From positions 31,436,001 to 31,496,000 of the forward strand of contig CM060733.1 of assembly GCA_030704615.1 (NCBI GenBank): a stretch of DNA of 60,000 nucleotides, written 5' to 3'. Under the pieces are notes generated by a model. That model ran no database searches and was not told the origin of the DNA. It worked only from the letters and a program-made list of their open reading frames with translations. Below, piece by piece: positions 21,297 to 31,835 of the stretch; positions within the stretch are counted from its first letter, which is position 1, and each line of letters starts with the position of its first letter. A program made the translations under genes and the position numbers. Source of the stretch: Takakia lepidozioides (lineage: Eukaryota > Streptophyta > Takakiopsida > Takakiales > Takakiaceae).

Positions 21297-21520
21297 ATGA
21301 AACCAGCCCCATTTACAGTAACAATGGCAGATCAAAGAAGTGTACAGCCATTGGGATTAATAAGAGGAGTTAAGATACAGATACAGAAGATGATCTTTAT
21401 GATCACAGTAACTGTGTTGAAGATGGATGAAGTCATGGAGGCTTACTCCTTATTATTGGGACGTCCGTGGCTGAAACAGGCCAGGGTATTCCATGACTGG
21501 AATTCTTAGTTACTAACCGT
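21297..21520 (+). pseudogene. gypsy protease, C-terminal part
   Basis: VQPLGLIRGVKIQIQKMIF and YSLLLGRPWLKQARVFHDW are the C-terminal features of retropepsins in plant gypsy elements. The catalytic D-S/T-G segment would lie upstream and is lost at the junction with the LTR. A TAG follows the DW motif at about 21507. Confidence 0.75.
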
Positions 21521-22948
21521 GCATAATGGGATACACGAGATACAAATTACCACAAAGAAATCTAGTAGATTACCTGCTACGAAAAGACCTCGAGGGGTCA
21601 GAGAGTATGACTGGAGAGGAGGACTGGATGAGGAGCAGGAAGCTACCTTGTTTGCAGCACACCCAGAGTGGGAACAGGTTGCAGAGATGCGGCTGGAAAG
21701 CCTAAGTTGTTTAAGAGGTATCTGCTGTGGTGTAGTGTTAGCAACACCAACTGAAGAGGAAACCAGCAGTTACCCATCACATTTCTATGAAGAAAGAGAA
21801 GGAGAAATGGAAATCCTAGAGGAACCAGCCACTGTGAGTTTACAGGATGAAGTGGTGACTGGTTGGACAATCACAGCTGATGAGCAGGTAAGGGAAGTGA
21901 ATGTGGGAACTAAAGAGGAACCGAGGATGGTGAAGGTAGGAGCTGATTTGGAGCCAGAATTCTTTGAAGAAGCTAAGAGCTTGTTCATCAAATACAGAGA
22001 TGTATTTGCTTGGAGCTATGAGGATCTAAAAGGGATACCACCTGAAATCTGTCAGCATAAGATTGAACTGGAACCAGGGTCAGTACCAATCAAGCAGACA
22101 AGGTACAGAATGAATCCCAACTACGCACAAAAGGTTGGAGAAGAGATCAAGAAGTTGGTTGAGGCTAAGTTTATATACCCAATAGAGTATACAACTTGGT
22201 TGTCACCATTGTAATAGTTCCCAAGAAGAATGGTAAACTAAGAGTATGTGTGAACTACAAGAAGCTGAATGCTTGTACGAAGAGAGATCCTTTCCCTTTG
22301 TCATTCACAGAAGCAGTATTGGACACTGTGGCAGGCCATGAGATGTACTCATTCATGGATGGCTTCAGTGGTTATAATCAAGTGCAAGTGGCAGAAGAAG
22401 ATCAAGGAAAAACAGCTTTCATCACAGACTGGGGTGCTTATGCATACAAAGTCATGCCCTTTGGACTTTGTAATGCACCAGCAACCTTTCAGAGAGTGAT
22501 AAGTGAATCTTTTCATGAGTATCTGGATGATTTCATGCAGGTGTTCTTGGATGATTTCAGTGTGTACAGCTCTAAGAATGAGCACTTGCATAAATTGGAG
22601 TTATGTCTGGTCAGATGCAGGATGAGAGGTCTGGGCCTGAATCCAAAGAAGTGTACTTTCTGTGTGAACTCAGGGGTGCTTCTGGGACACATTGTGTGTA
22701 AGAGGGGACTTCTTGTGGATCCCAGGAAGACAGAGGCCATTAAAGCCTCTCCACCACCAGTGAATGTTAAGAGTCTAAGGAGATTCCTTGGGCAAACCAG
22801 TTATTACAGAAGATTTGTCAAAAGGTATGCACAAATAGCAGCACCATTGAGCAAGCTTCTGAAGAAAGATGCAGTGTTTGCATGGACAGCTGAATGTCAA
22901 CAGGCTTTTGAGGAACTTACACTGTCAGTAACAACTACACTGTGCTGA
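21519..22948 (+). pseudogene. gypsy reverse transcriptase, frameshifted
   Basis: Frame 1 (21519-22214) carries the linker and start of RT (FAWSYEDLKGIPPEICQHK, YRMNPNYAQKV). A frameshift near 22196 leads into the core: VPKKNGKLRVCVNYKKLN, the first catalytic Asp in SFMDGFSGYNQV, MPFGLCNAPATFQRV, the active-site pair in VFLDDFSVY (a normal variant of YxDD), LGHIVCKRGLLVDP and the connection FLGQTSYYRRF. It copies element RNA into DNA in cytoplasmic particles. The catalytic residues are intact; the frame is not. A TGA at 22946 ends the piece before RNase H. Confidence 0.9.
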
Positions 22949-22959
22949 TTAACCCTCAC

Positions 22960-23400
22960 TGGCATGTAGTATTTCATGTTCACTGTGATGCCTCAGAAGA
23001 AGCGTTGGGAGCGGTGTTAGCCCAGAATGTTACAGGAAATATAGATTCACTTGTGTACTATGCTAGCAGGTTGATGAACAGTGCTGAAAGGAACTATAGC
23101 ACAACTGAAAGAAAGCACTGACAATGATTTATGCAGTCAAGAAATTCAGGCATTACCTATTGGGAAGAAAGTTTATGTTTTATGTGGATCACCAGGCTCT
23201 GATATATCTAGTGAACAAACCTTTGATAAGTGGAAGGATAGCGAGGTGGTTAATAAGTCTTGCATGAGTTTGAGTTCGAAGTTGTTTACAAGCCTGGCCG
23301 TTTGCATCTTGTGGCAGATCATTGTCACGACTAACAGCAGGAGAGGCCGCCACAGGAGTAGACGATCATTACCTGATGCGAGTTTGTTGTAATGGAGGTG
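22960..23400 (+). pseudogene. gypsy RNase H, frameshifted
   Basis: Fragments FHVHCDASEEALGAVLAQN, YYASRLMNSAERNYSTTE, MFYVDHQAL-like and NKPLISGRIAR-like sequence are split over frames. The minus-strand copy (30182-30553) shows the same region in one frame and confirms the order. RNase H removes the RNA strand after reverse transcription. Confidence 0.8.
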
Positions 23401-23528
23401 CAAGGAAGTGCAGATGAATGGTTAGATTGGCAGTGGCCAATCAGATACTACCTTACTCATGGTCAATGCCCACCTAGTTATGGTAAGGAGCAGAGGAAGA
23501 GATCGCTATCAAAGCTTTACCTTATACT

Positions 23529-24735
23529 ATGGTAGGAAGCAGAATGTATAAGCTAGGACCTGATGGAGTACTAAAACGATGCTTGTACCACCATGAAGTA
23601 AATAAAGTTTTGGAGGAAGTTCATAAAGGAGTGGCTGGAGGTCATTTGGAGAAGAGACTACCAGTAGGAAGATACTACTCGCAGGTTACTAGTGACCTAC
23701 TTTGTTCAAAGATGGTACACAAGTATTGTCAGAGTTGTGATGAATGTCAGAGGCTAGGACTTTGCAGAGATCTAGAAGGATGGCCTTGCATCCTACAATG
23801 CCTACGGAACCATTTCAGAAATGGGGACTAGACTTTGTTGGACCGATTAACCCACCAGCCAAGAATACACGGAACAGGTACATAATTACAGCCACTGATT
23901 ATACTACGAAGTGGGTGGAAGCTAAAGCTTTGAGGGACAACACAGCCAAGTCCACAGCAAGGCTCCTGTATGAGAACATACTTACACGATTTGGATGTCC
24001 CTTGGAATTTATCAGTGATCAGGGAAGTCACTTCATTAATGAGACCATTGAATTATTGACTAAAGAGTTCATGATTGTGCATAGGAAGAGTACAACATAT
24101 TACCCACAGGGTAATGGGCAGGCAGAGGCTACCAACAAAATACTATGTACTATCTTGACTAAGATAGTCAATGCAAACAGAACGGATTGGGATACAAAGC
24201 TGCTGACAGCTTTGTGGTCATACATGACTTCATATAAAGTCACCACTAAGTATACACCATTCCAATTAGTTTATGGTATGGAAGCTTACTTCCAGTGGAA
24301 TTCCTGTTACCTACCATGAGAACGGAAGGGGGAAAGAGAATGGAATTGCAAGATTCCATTAAGGTCAAGAAACATGAATTATACCATGTGGAAGAAGTAC
24401 GTGCTGATGCAGCTGATAATATGACCAGAATTCAGATGAAGAGGAAGGAACAGTTTGATGAAGGCAAGTTAAAGACTTTTAAGACGGGAGATTTGGTTCT
24501 ATGGTTGCAGAAGAAGGGAAAGATTAAAGCTTCTAAGCTTAAATCACCATGGAAAGGACCTTATGTCATACAAAAGATGTATGATAACAAACACCGTCAT
24601 GTTACAAACCTTAACAAAGAGATGCTGGGAAGAGTCAATGCTAATAAGTTGAAGGGGTACAGTGGTATCCATGACAAGCATTGCAGCATGATTTGCATGT
24701 TGAAAACGCAAAAAGCAGTCACGGGCTGCCAGTGA
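23529..24735 (+). pseudogene. gypsy integrase with GPY/F module, frameshifted
   Basis: The zinc-binding HHCC region (YHHEV ... YCQSCDECQRL) lies at 23529-23760. A shift leads to the catalytic core (23744-24319) with DFVGP, SDQGSHF and GQAEATN, which supply the D-D-E triad. Another shift gives the C-terminal part (24295-24735) with FKTGDLVLW and SPWKGPYVI, the GPY/F module. I see no chromodomain after it. Integrase inserts the cDNA in the genome. Confidence 0.88.
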
Positions 24736-24799
24736 TACCAACGGAGTATAGAGCACTTGTCGCTAGGCCGAGCATATATGACCAGGGCGGGGCAGAACA

Positions 24800-25115
24800 A
24801 GTGCGGACACAGCCTATCACAGCCCATCACGGCGCGACACAGCCTATCACAGCTCATCACGGCGCGACACAGCCTATCACAGCCCATCAAGGCGCGACAC
24901 AGCCTATCACAGCCCATCACGGCGCGACACAGCCTATCATAGCCCAGCACGGAGCCATACAGCCTATCACAACCTACCACAGCGTGTCACGGCCTATCAC
25001 AGCGTACCACAGCGTGTCACAGCCTATCACAGTTTACCACAGTGCAATACAGCGTATCACGGCGTACCACAGTATGACACAGCCTGTCACAGCTCAACAC
25101 AGCCTACTAGGGTTA
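24800..25115 (+). repeat. Minisatellite of CACAGCCTATCA units between pol and aORF
   Basis: Tandem words of about 10-11 bp (CACAGCCTATCA, CACAGCCCATCA, CACGGCGCGA) form a higher unit of about 32 bp at the start and then degenerate to CACAGCGTACCACAGCGTGT. The reverse complement lies at 36075-36430 in copy C. Apparent ORFs through it are low-complexity translations. Confidence 0.9.
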
Positions 25116-25589
25116 CACAATCCATAGAATCAGTGACAGGTGGGATGCAGGATAACTTCAGGGAAATGGCTGCAGAAGAAGAAAGAAAGACGGAAGCCAG
25201 TTAGAAAGGGACACGTGGAAGTCAGGGCGCAACACATAGCTTGAGAAGGAAGTGCGAAGAACGGATGTCATCAAGAAAGCGGACAAAGAATGGCGTCAAA
25301 ATACCTAATTAAGCACATCAATTCGGATGAATGGGGGCCCATTAATGATACAAAACAAGGGCAACAGAACAATCGGCAAGTACAGAAAAGCGAAAATCTT
25401 GTCACATGTGTTATCCTATGGACAGTCCAGCAGGGAAAATCCACTAAAGAAAATTAAATCTAAAATCCAGTCACAACGGTTACAGCCAATCAAAAGCCAT
25501 AAAATGGATCAAGAAATTGGAGGGAATTTAAGCGCAATAGTCGGCGTCGTTCTAAGTAACGGGCGTCTCGCCGGACCAAACCATCAATG
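25116..25589 (+). other. Leader between minisatellite and aORF, copy B
   Basis: No gene is seen. The region matches 35593-36070 (inverted) and 1-187, so it is a conserved internal part of the gypsy element. It may hold a splice acceptor or internal promoter for the aORF; I cannot identify either. Confidence 0.4.
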
Positions 25590-28480
25590 CTATAGCTTTG
25601 AAGCTATGGGGAAATAACAGACTATACGCTCGCATATAATTTACGAACCCAGTGGCATGAGACGAAAAGAAGCAACAAAGCGGATCTTTTCTCTGATTCG
25701 ATGATTGCAAGCCCCGCAGGCTTACAGAAGTACCCATAGCTTTTTGTGGCAACCATACTTTTATGCTTTGTGCCCTGCAGGCATTTCTTCAATTGTTACA
25801 GCCAAAACATTTCTGTGGGTCTAGAATGCAGAGAGTGAGCGGAATGGAAGAAATCAAGGTGAAGAGCACCACAATCCTACAGAAACAGACCATTGCTACT
25901 CCAGAGGCGGTAAAGTTACTGAATGAGCTCCGATTGGAGGGAGTGCAAAGCAAAGATTGGACATGCACCTAGAACAGTACATGTTACAATTCTTGCAGAA
26001 CTTTGAGCCAAAGGACAGGAGCAACAACGGTGAGGGAGTTGAAAGTAATTACTCCCCTCTACCTACAGCAATTGTTTCGATTGCCAGCAGGTCAGGTGCT
26101 GTGGAGGAGCACAGGGCACTGCAAATAGGGGACTTATTCCAAGAAGAGAGTTTCTTTAAAACTCAAGGTTACTGATTGTACCAAGGCCGTGTACCCAGGG
26201 CTAAGGGAGGTAGGCCAGGTATTGAACGTCTGTTTGCCATGAAACATGAACCAACAATATTTTGAGCAGATCCTTCACAGAAGAAGAAGGACAGGCTCCA
26301 CACATGCCCACTCTCACCATAAGAGAATCAGCCTCATTTGCTTCATGTCTTGCACCCACAAACCTGAAAATACAAGCTTCAGCAGGCTGAAAGCAATGCT
26401 CCACATGCCCTATGGGAAACCACGCCCATTCCCTTCCTTTTTCAATTGGCCAAGGAACAATGATTGAGGCATGCCTCGCACAAGACCACTGCACAAAGCA
26501 CATAAGCAACAGCTATACCAAATGCAGGTGAAGCATGAAAGCAAGTTGCAGAAGTGAATGCACTACATATGGAGTTGCAGACAGTGCATGACAGGATGGC
26601 CATACAATGTGCTACACTCACAAACTATGCTGACCAATCTACAAAAGAAATAAACAGTCAAGAGGAAAGGATGTACGAAGGCAGAGGAAGAGAATGTTTG
26701 AGCAAATGAAACTCATTGTCGATATGAAGAATACAATCTGTCGCAATGAGGATACTTTCAAGCAATACAGGCAGGTTGAAGCTGACCAAGAGAGGTACAT
26801 TCTGGAGTTGCAACAAACGGTCATGGCCAATAGAAATGAAATCTCGGTCACTAACAAGGCTTGGAAGGAAGCCAATAATCTGCTTGCTGCCTATGCGAAT
26901 TTGGTTGAACCTCATGCGAAGCACATGGAGGCTTTACAACAGCAATTAGATGTGTACAAACTCAGAGGAGGAGCACACTCTCAGAGGAACCACAAGCAAC
27001 TTGGTGGATAACCACCTTATGCAGGTCTGGTTAGCACAAGGGCCAGTGGAGGGCAAAGCACCACGAAAGCTCACCCAAAGCGAGATGAATGAGCTCAGGC
27101 TGCAAGTGCAGAACATTGCCACAACTACTACAGAGAATGTCTATAGTAGGATAGCGGAGTTACAGGAGGATGTAGACGGCCTGCAGACTCAAGTGGAGGA
27201 CCTCACTTCAAATATCGACAAGAGAGTCTGTATACCTGAGGAACAGCTAATGGCTTCTTATTGACAAGCCAGAACCTTGGCTTTTCAGTCTTATTCACAG
27301 GAGGTGCAGGAGATGCCAATGGTACAAGAGCCAGTGCCACCAACACCACAACAAGTCATTGTGCCAGTAGCTGACCCTGTTGTTACTACAGCCACAACCA
27401 CAAGCACCACGGCCTGAGGTATGGGGAATGCTGCTTTTAACCCACCTAAAACTCCAGCTGCAAGGGAGTACAATAGGGCTATGATTATGCCCTTCAACCA
27501 AATTCCCATTATGTTGGATTTGGCTTGGAAAGAATTTAGTCCTCCAGTCATGGGCACATTACTATCAAATCATGCGCATTTGGCTGCCAGTGGCAACTAG
27601 GACTAAAGTTCTTCCGAACAATCGACCAATTGAGGATCATCACTTTGCACAGTACTGGCATGAGGCAGGTACCATGTTGAAGGAATTAATCGCCTTCCAA
27701 GTTGTACATGGATTCATTTATACCAAGACCAAGGAGGTAGCAAGTATTGTCATGGGATGCGGGTTATACTACGCTGCTTGTTTTCTGGTACGTTATCACA
27801 TTGAGCAGCAGAAGATGCAATCGCGCTTTTGAGTTATTCCAGTGGGGATCATTGGGTCTTACCTTCAGTGCCACCTCATATGTACCTATATGAGGCAAAA
27901 GTTATGATGCAAAAGGATTCTCAAATTCGTTCATGGTTTCATGCGGCCTGGAACATTTGTCAACACAGAAATTCGGCCCTGACGATATTTTCTTTAAAGG
28001 ACATGAGGCATGGAAATACTTGCACAATTCACAGGTCATTAGTACCCCACTCACTTGGACAGACAAGGAGCTCAGGGTCTTCACCAATTTTACCATTCAG
28101 CTTTACAGCAAGTTTTAAAGTTTAAACTTCCAGACATTGTAGGTAGGACAACATTGTATGCCCCAGAGGATTCCACAAAAAGTCGGCAGTTAAAACACCT
28201 GAGAGGCGATGAGGATTCTGATACAACTGTTTCTTCAACGGACTCTTTTGACATGGGAGACGACTATGCAATTCAGATGGCAGAGAAGAAACGACAGGGG
28301 TCTCCTATGCTTGAAAGGTTACCTCGATATCAGCCTCCAGAGGGCCTTACATATCCAGGGAATGTTCAATCATCTCCGTCAACCAGTGACAGACCACGGG
28401 CTCGTACACAGAGTCCGACACGAAACTCTCAACGTCAGCAAGGTGCTCGCTCACAAAGGTTTGCTAATTCTAATCAGTAA
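25590..28480 (+). pseudogene. Extra ORF (aORF), copy B, degraded
   Basis: The same protein as in copies A and C is spread over many frames. Recognisable pieces: the N-terminal region (25763-26200), a large deletion plus foreign-looking sequence near 26270-26450, the coiled coil (26694-26930), the linker with QEDVDGLQTQVEDLTSNIDKR (about 27170), the conserved LDLAWKEFSPP region (27510-27560), the hydrophobic VMGCGLYYAACFLVRY (about 27750) and the C-terminal Ser/Arg-rich tail ending GARSQRFANSNQ with TAA at 28478-28480. It shows that the aORF ends just before the polypurine tract. Confidence 0.75.
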
Positions 28481-28500
28481 ACCGTGAGGACACGACTTTT

Positions 28501-28518
28501 TGAGAGGGGAAGGGGTAA
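28501..28518 (+). other. Polypurine tract
   Basis: GAGAGGGGAAGGGG directly precedes the LTR start TGTTGGAGGACTG. This is the usual primer for plus-strand DNA synthesis and fixes the orientation of copy B. The counterpart for copy C is at 31794-31815 on the minus strand. Confidence 0.9.
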
Positions 28519-29547
28519 TGTTGGAGGACTGTCTAGGACTTAGATACTTTTACGGGATCTGTGGGGGACCCTTAATTTTTGCACAGACTGAGACCAACAG
28601 GAGCCTTAGGGGTGACAGCAGCGCACTTTAGGGGGGGTTACACAGCTCGTCACAGTCTGACACAGCTCGTCACAGCCAACACAGCCCGTCACAGTCCGAC
28701 ACAGCTCGTCACAGCCAACACAGCCCGTCACAGTCTGAAACAGCCGACATAGCCAGTCACAGCTCGACACAGCTGACACAGTCTAACACAGTCGCACAGC
28801 CAGTCAAAGCTTGACACAGCTGTCACGACCATAGGGAACGGATAGCAGGACAGGGAACGACTGCGGGGAATAACATCTGCGAATGGAACATGTTAGTTCA
28901 CGGGTGACGGTTAGTGAGGGAAACGGTTAGAACAACGGGTAGGAAGATAAAACGAGGAGCGAGGACTGGAAAGGGATCACTTCTTGGGGAAATCACTGCT
29001 GGAAGGAGGGGGGAATCACTTCTTGGGGGAATCACTGTTGGAAAGAGGGGGGAAGCACTTCTTGGGGGGACTTTGGACATCACTGGAGGAAATGAGACAG
29101 AGAGCGTAGCTCTGAGCAGAAAGAGGGAGAGCACGGAGTAGGAGAGGACGATCTGTTGATGCTTAATGAATGCAGGCAGTAGAATTGTAATGTAGAGTAG
29201 ATTAGAGACTCCATGGCTTCAGCCTGATACTTGATAGATATTAATCTGATACACACTTCATACTCACACTGGGTAGAGAGATCTGAGTGAAGCTGTGGAA
29301 TGAATTGATGAGTTGATTGAATCCGATCGATTGCTTGAAGCAAACTGATACTTAAATACCAACAGTAAGGTAACTAGCTACATGAATGCGGGAAGGAAAA
29401 CAAATAGGGAACACCCCCATGATACACTAGCTGTAGGTCATGACTGATTGTTCTGAGCGGGCTGAGTGCTTAGAGGTTTCCAACTCTTCTATCTTGGAGT
29501 TTCCGCCTCGGATAGCGAAGGGATGGGTGAGTATAAGCCGCGCGACA
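28519..29547 (+). repeat. 3' LTR of gypsy copy B
   Basis: The LTR starts TGTTGGAGG and ends GCGCGACA, about 1029 bp. It is matched in inverse orientation by 30667-31793, which fixes both ends. A CACAG minisatellite lies at 28638-28820. The sequence following 29547 is minus-strand gypsy integrase. Confidence 0.9.
28638..28820 (+). repeat. CACAG minisatellite inside the LTR
   Basis: Tandem CACAGCTCGTCACAGTCTGA-like units of 10-20 bp. The word is related to, but distinct from, the internal minisatellite at 24800-25115. In copy C (31330-31668) the array is longer, which accounts for most of the LTR length difference (1127 against 1029 bp). Confidence 0.9.
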
Positions 29548-30666
29548 GTCCATTACCCTGTGGGTAATATGTTGTACTCTTCCTATGCACAATCATGAAC
29601 TCTTTAGTCAATAATTCAATGGTCTCATTAATGAAGTGACTTCCCTGATCACTGGTGATAAATTCCAATGGACATCCAAATCGTGTAAGTATGTTCTTAT
29701 ACAGGAAACCTTGCTGTGGACTTGGCTGGTTGTCCCTCAAAGCTTTAGCTTCCACCCACTTCGTAGTATAATCAGTGGCTGTATGTAATTGTGTACCTGT
29801 TCTGTGTATTCTTGGCTGGTGGGTTAATTGGTCCAACAAAGTCTAGTCCCCATTTCTGAAATGGTTCCGTAGGCATTGTAGGATGCAAAGCCATCTTCCC
29901 AGATCTCTGCAAAGGTCCTAGCCTCTGACATTCATCACAACTCTGACAATACTTGTGTACATCTTGAATAAAGTAGGCCACCAGTAACCTGCATGTAGTA
30001 TCTTCCTACTGGTAGTCTCTTCTCCAAAATGACCTCCTGCCACTCCTTTATGAACTTCCTCCAGAACTTTATTAACTTCATGGTGGTATAAGCATCGCTT
30101 CAGCATTCCATCTGGTCCTAGCTTATACATTCTGCTCCCTACCATAGTGTAAGGTAGAGCCTTGATAGCAATTCTCTTTCTCTACTCCTTTCCATAACTT
30201 GGTGGGCACTGACCATGAGCAAGGTAGTATCTGATTGGCCACTGCCAATCTAACCATTCATCTGCACTTCCTTGCACCTTCATTGCAAATAAACTCGCAT
30301 CAGGCAATTGGTCGTCTACTCCTGTGGCGGCCTCTCCTGTTGTTAGGCGTGACAAATGATCTGCCACAAGACGCAAACGGCCAGGCTTGTAAACAACTTC
30401 GAACTCAACACTCGTGCAGATTATTAACCACCTCGCTATCCTTCCACTTATCAAAGGTTTGTTCACTAGATATATCAGAGCCTGGTGATCCACATAAAAC
30501 ATAAACTTTCTTCCCAATAGGTAATGCCTGAATTTCTTGACTGCATAAATCATTGCTAGTGCTTTTCTTTAAGTTGTGCTATAGTTCCTTTCAGCACTGT
30601 TCATCAACCTGCTAGCATAGTACACAGGTGAATCGATATTTCCTGTAACCTTTTGGGCTAACACCA
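29548..30666 (-). pseudogene. gypsy pol fragment (RNase H to integrase core)
   Basis: On the minus strand this reads from ALAQKVTGNIDSPVYYASRL-like RNase H (about 30660) through MIYAVKKFRHYLLGRKFMF (30553), the HHCC zinc region (about 30145-29925) and the integrase core ending at ...TTYYPQGNG (about 29550). It corresponds to about 23018-24112 of copy B. It has no ends of its own: both sides are LTR ends of copies B and C. It may be the remnant of an older element invaded on both sides. Confidence 0.85.
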
Positions 30667-31793
30667 TGTCGCGCGGCTTTTACTCACCCATCCCTTCGCT
30701 ATCCGAGGCGGGAACTCCAAGATAGAAGAGTTGGAAATCTCTAAGCACTCAGCCCGCTCAGAACAATCAGTCATGACCTACAGCTAGTGTATCATGGGGA
30801 GTTTTCCTATTTGTTTCCTTCCCGCATTCATGTTAGCTAGTTACCTTACTGTTGGTATTTAAGTATCAGTTTGCTTCAGCAATCTATCGGATTCCATCAA
30901 CTCATCCATTCATTCCACAGCTTCACTCAGATCCTTACACCGTGTGAGTATGAAGTATGTATCAGATTAATATCTATCAATATCAGGCTTGAAGCCATGG
31001 AGTCTCTAATCTGCTCTACATTACAACTCTACTGCTTGCATTCATCAAGCATCAACAGATCGTTCTCCTCCTTCTTCGTGCTCTCCCTCTTTCGGCTCAG
31101 AGATGCGCTCTCTGCTTCATTTCCCCCAGTGATGTCCGAAGTCCGGCCCCCAAGAAGTGATCCCCCAGAATTGATTCTTTTCCAGTCCTCGCTCCTAGCT
31201 TTATCTTCCTACCCGTTGTTCTAACCGTTTCCCTCACTAACCGTCATCCGTAAACTAACATGTTCTATTCGCAGATGTTGTTCCCCACAGTCGTTCCATG
31301 TCCTGCTATCCGTTCCCTATGGTCGTGACAGCTGTGTCAGCTGAGACTGGCTGTGGAAACTGTGACGGCTGTGGTTGTGTGACGGCTGTGTCGGCCTGAC
31401 TGGTTGTGCGACTGGTTGGGCTGTGTCGGCTGTGTCGAGCTGTGTGACTGGCTGTTGCGACTGTGTGGGCTGTGTCGGCTGTGTCGAGCTGGGACTGGCT
31501 GTGCGACTGTGTCGGGCTGGATGGGCTTGGTTGTGGATGTGTTGGCTGCTGTGTCGGACTGTGACGGGCTGTGTTGGGCTGTGACGGGCTGTGTTGGCTG
31601 TGACGGGCTGTGTCGGACTGTGACGAGGCTGTGAGGGGCTGTGTCGGACTGAACGAGCTATGTTGCTGTAAACCCCCCCCCTAAAGTGCGCTGCTGTCAC
31701 CCCTAAGGCTCCTGTTGGTCTCAGTCTGTGCAAAAATTAGGGTACTCCCACAGATCCTGTAAAAGTGTCTAAGTCCCAGACAGTCCTCTAACA
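30667..31793 (-). repeat. 3' LTR of gypsy copy C
   Basis: On the minus strand the LTR begins TGTTAGAGGACTGTC at 31793 and ends GCGCGACA at 30667, about 1127 bp, matching the copy B LTR throughout. It contains the CACAG minisatellite at 31330-31668. Confidence 0.9.
31330..31668 (-). repeat. CACAG minisatellite in the copy C LTR
   Basis: Plus strand reads GTGACGGGCTGTGTCGG-like units in tandem. It is about twice as long as the array in copy B. ORFs here are translations of the repeat. Confidence 0.9.
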
Positions 31794-31835
31794 TTACCCC
31801 TCCCCCTCTCAGAAAGCCGTGTCCTCACGGTTTAC

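Larger units (their letters stand above)
21250..29547 (+). mobile_element. Ty3/gypsy retrotransposon copy B (5'-truncated)
   Basis: Order on plus: end of protease, reverse transcriptase, RNase H, integrase, a CACAGCCTATCA minisatellite, the extra ORF, a polypurine tract and a 3' LTR. RT-RNase H-integrase order identifies Ty3/gypsy. The 5' LTR, gag and the first part of protease are missing; the non-autonomous LTR element abuts at 21247. Many frameshifts make it defective. A pol fragment with the same sequence lies inverted at 29548-30666. Confidence 0.9.

Noticed and set aside
24681-25127. A 148-codon ORF rich in QPITAHHGAT
   Set aside because: Translation of the CACAGCCTATCA minisatellite; the inverse array in copy C gives unrelated peptides.
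31317-31733. A 138-codon Ser/Thr/Pro-rich ORF
   Set aside because: Translation of the LTR minisatellite.
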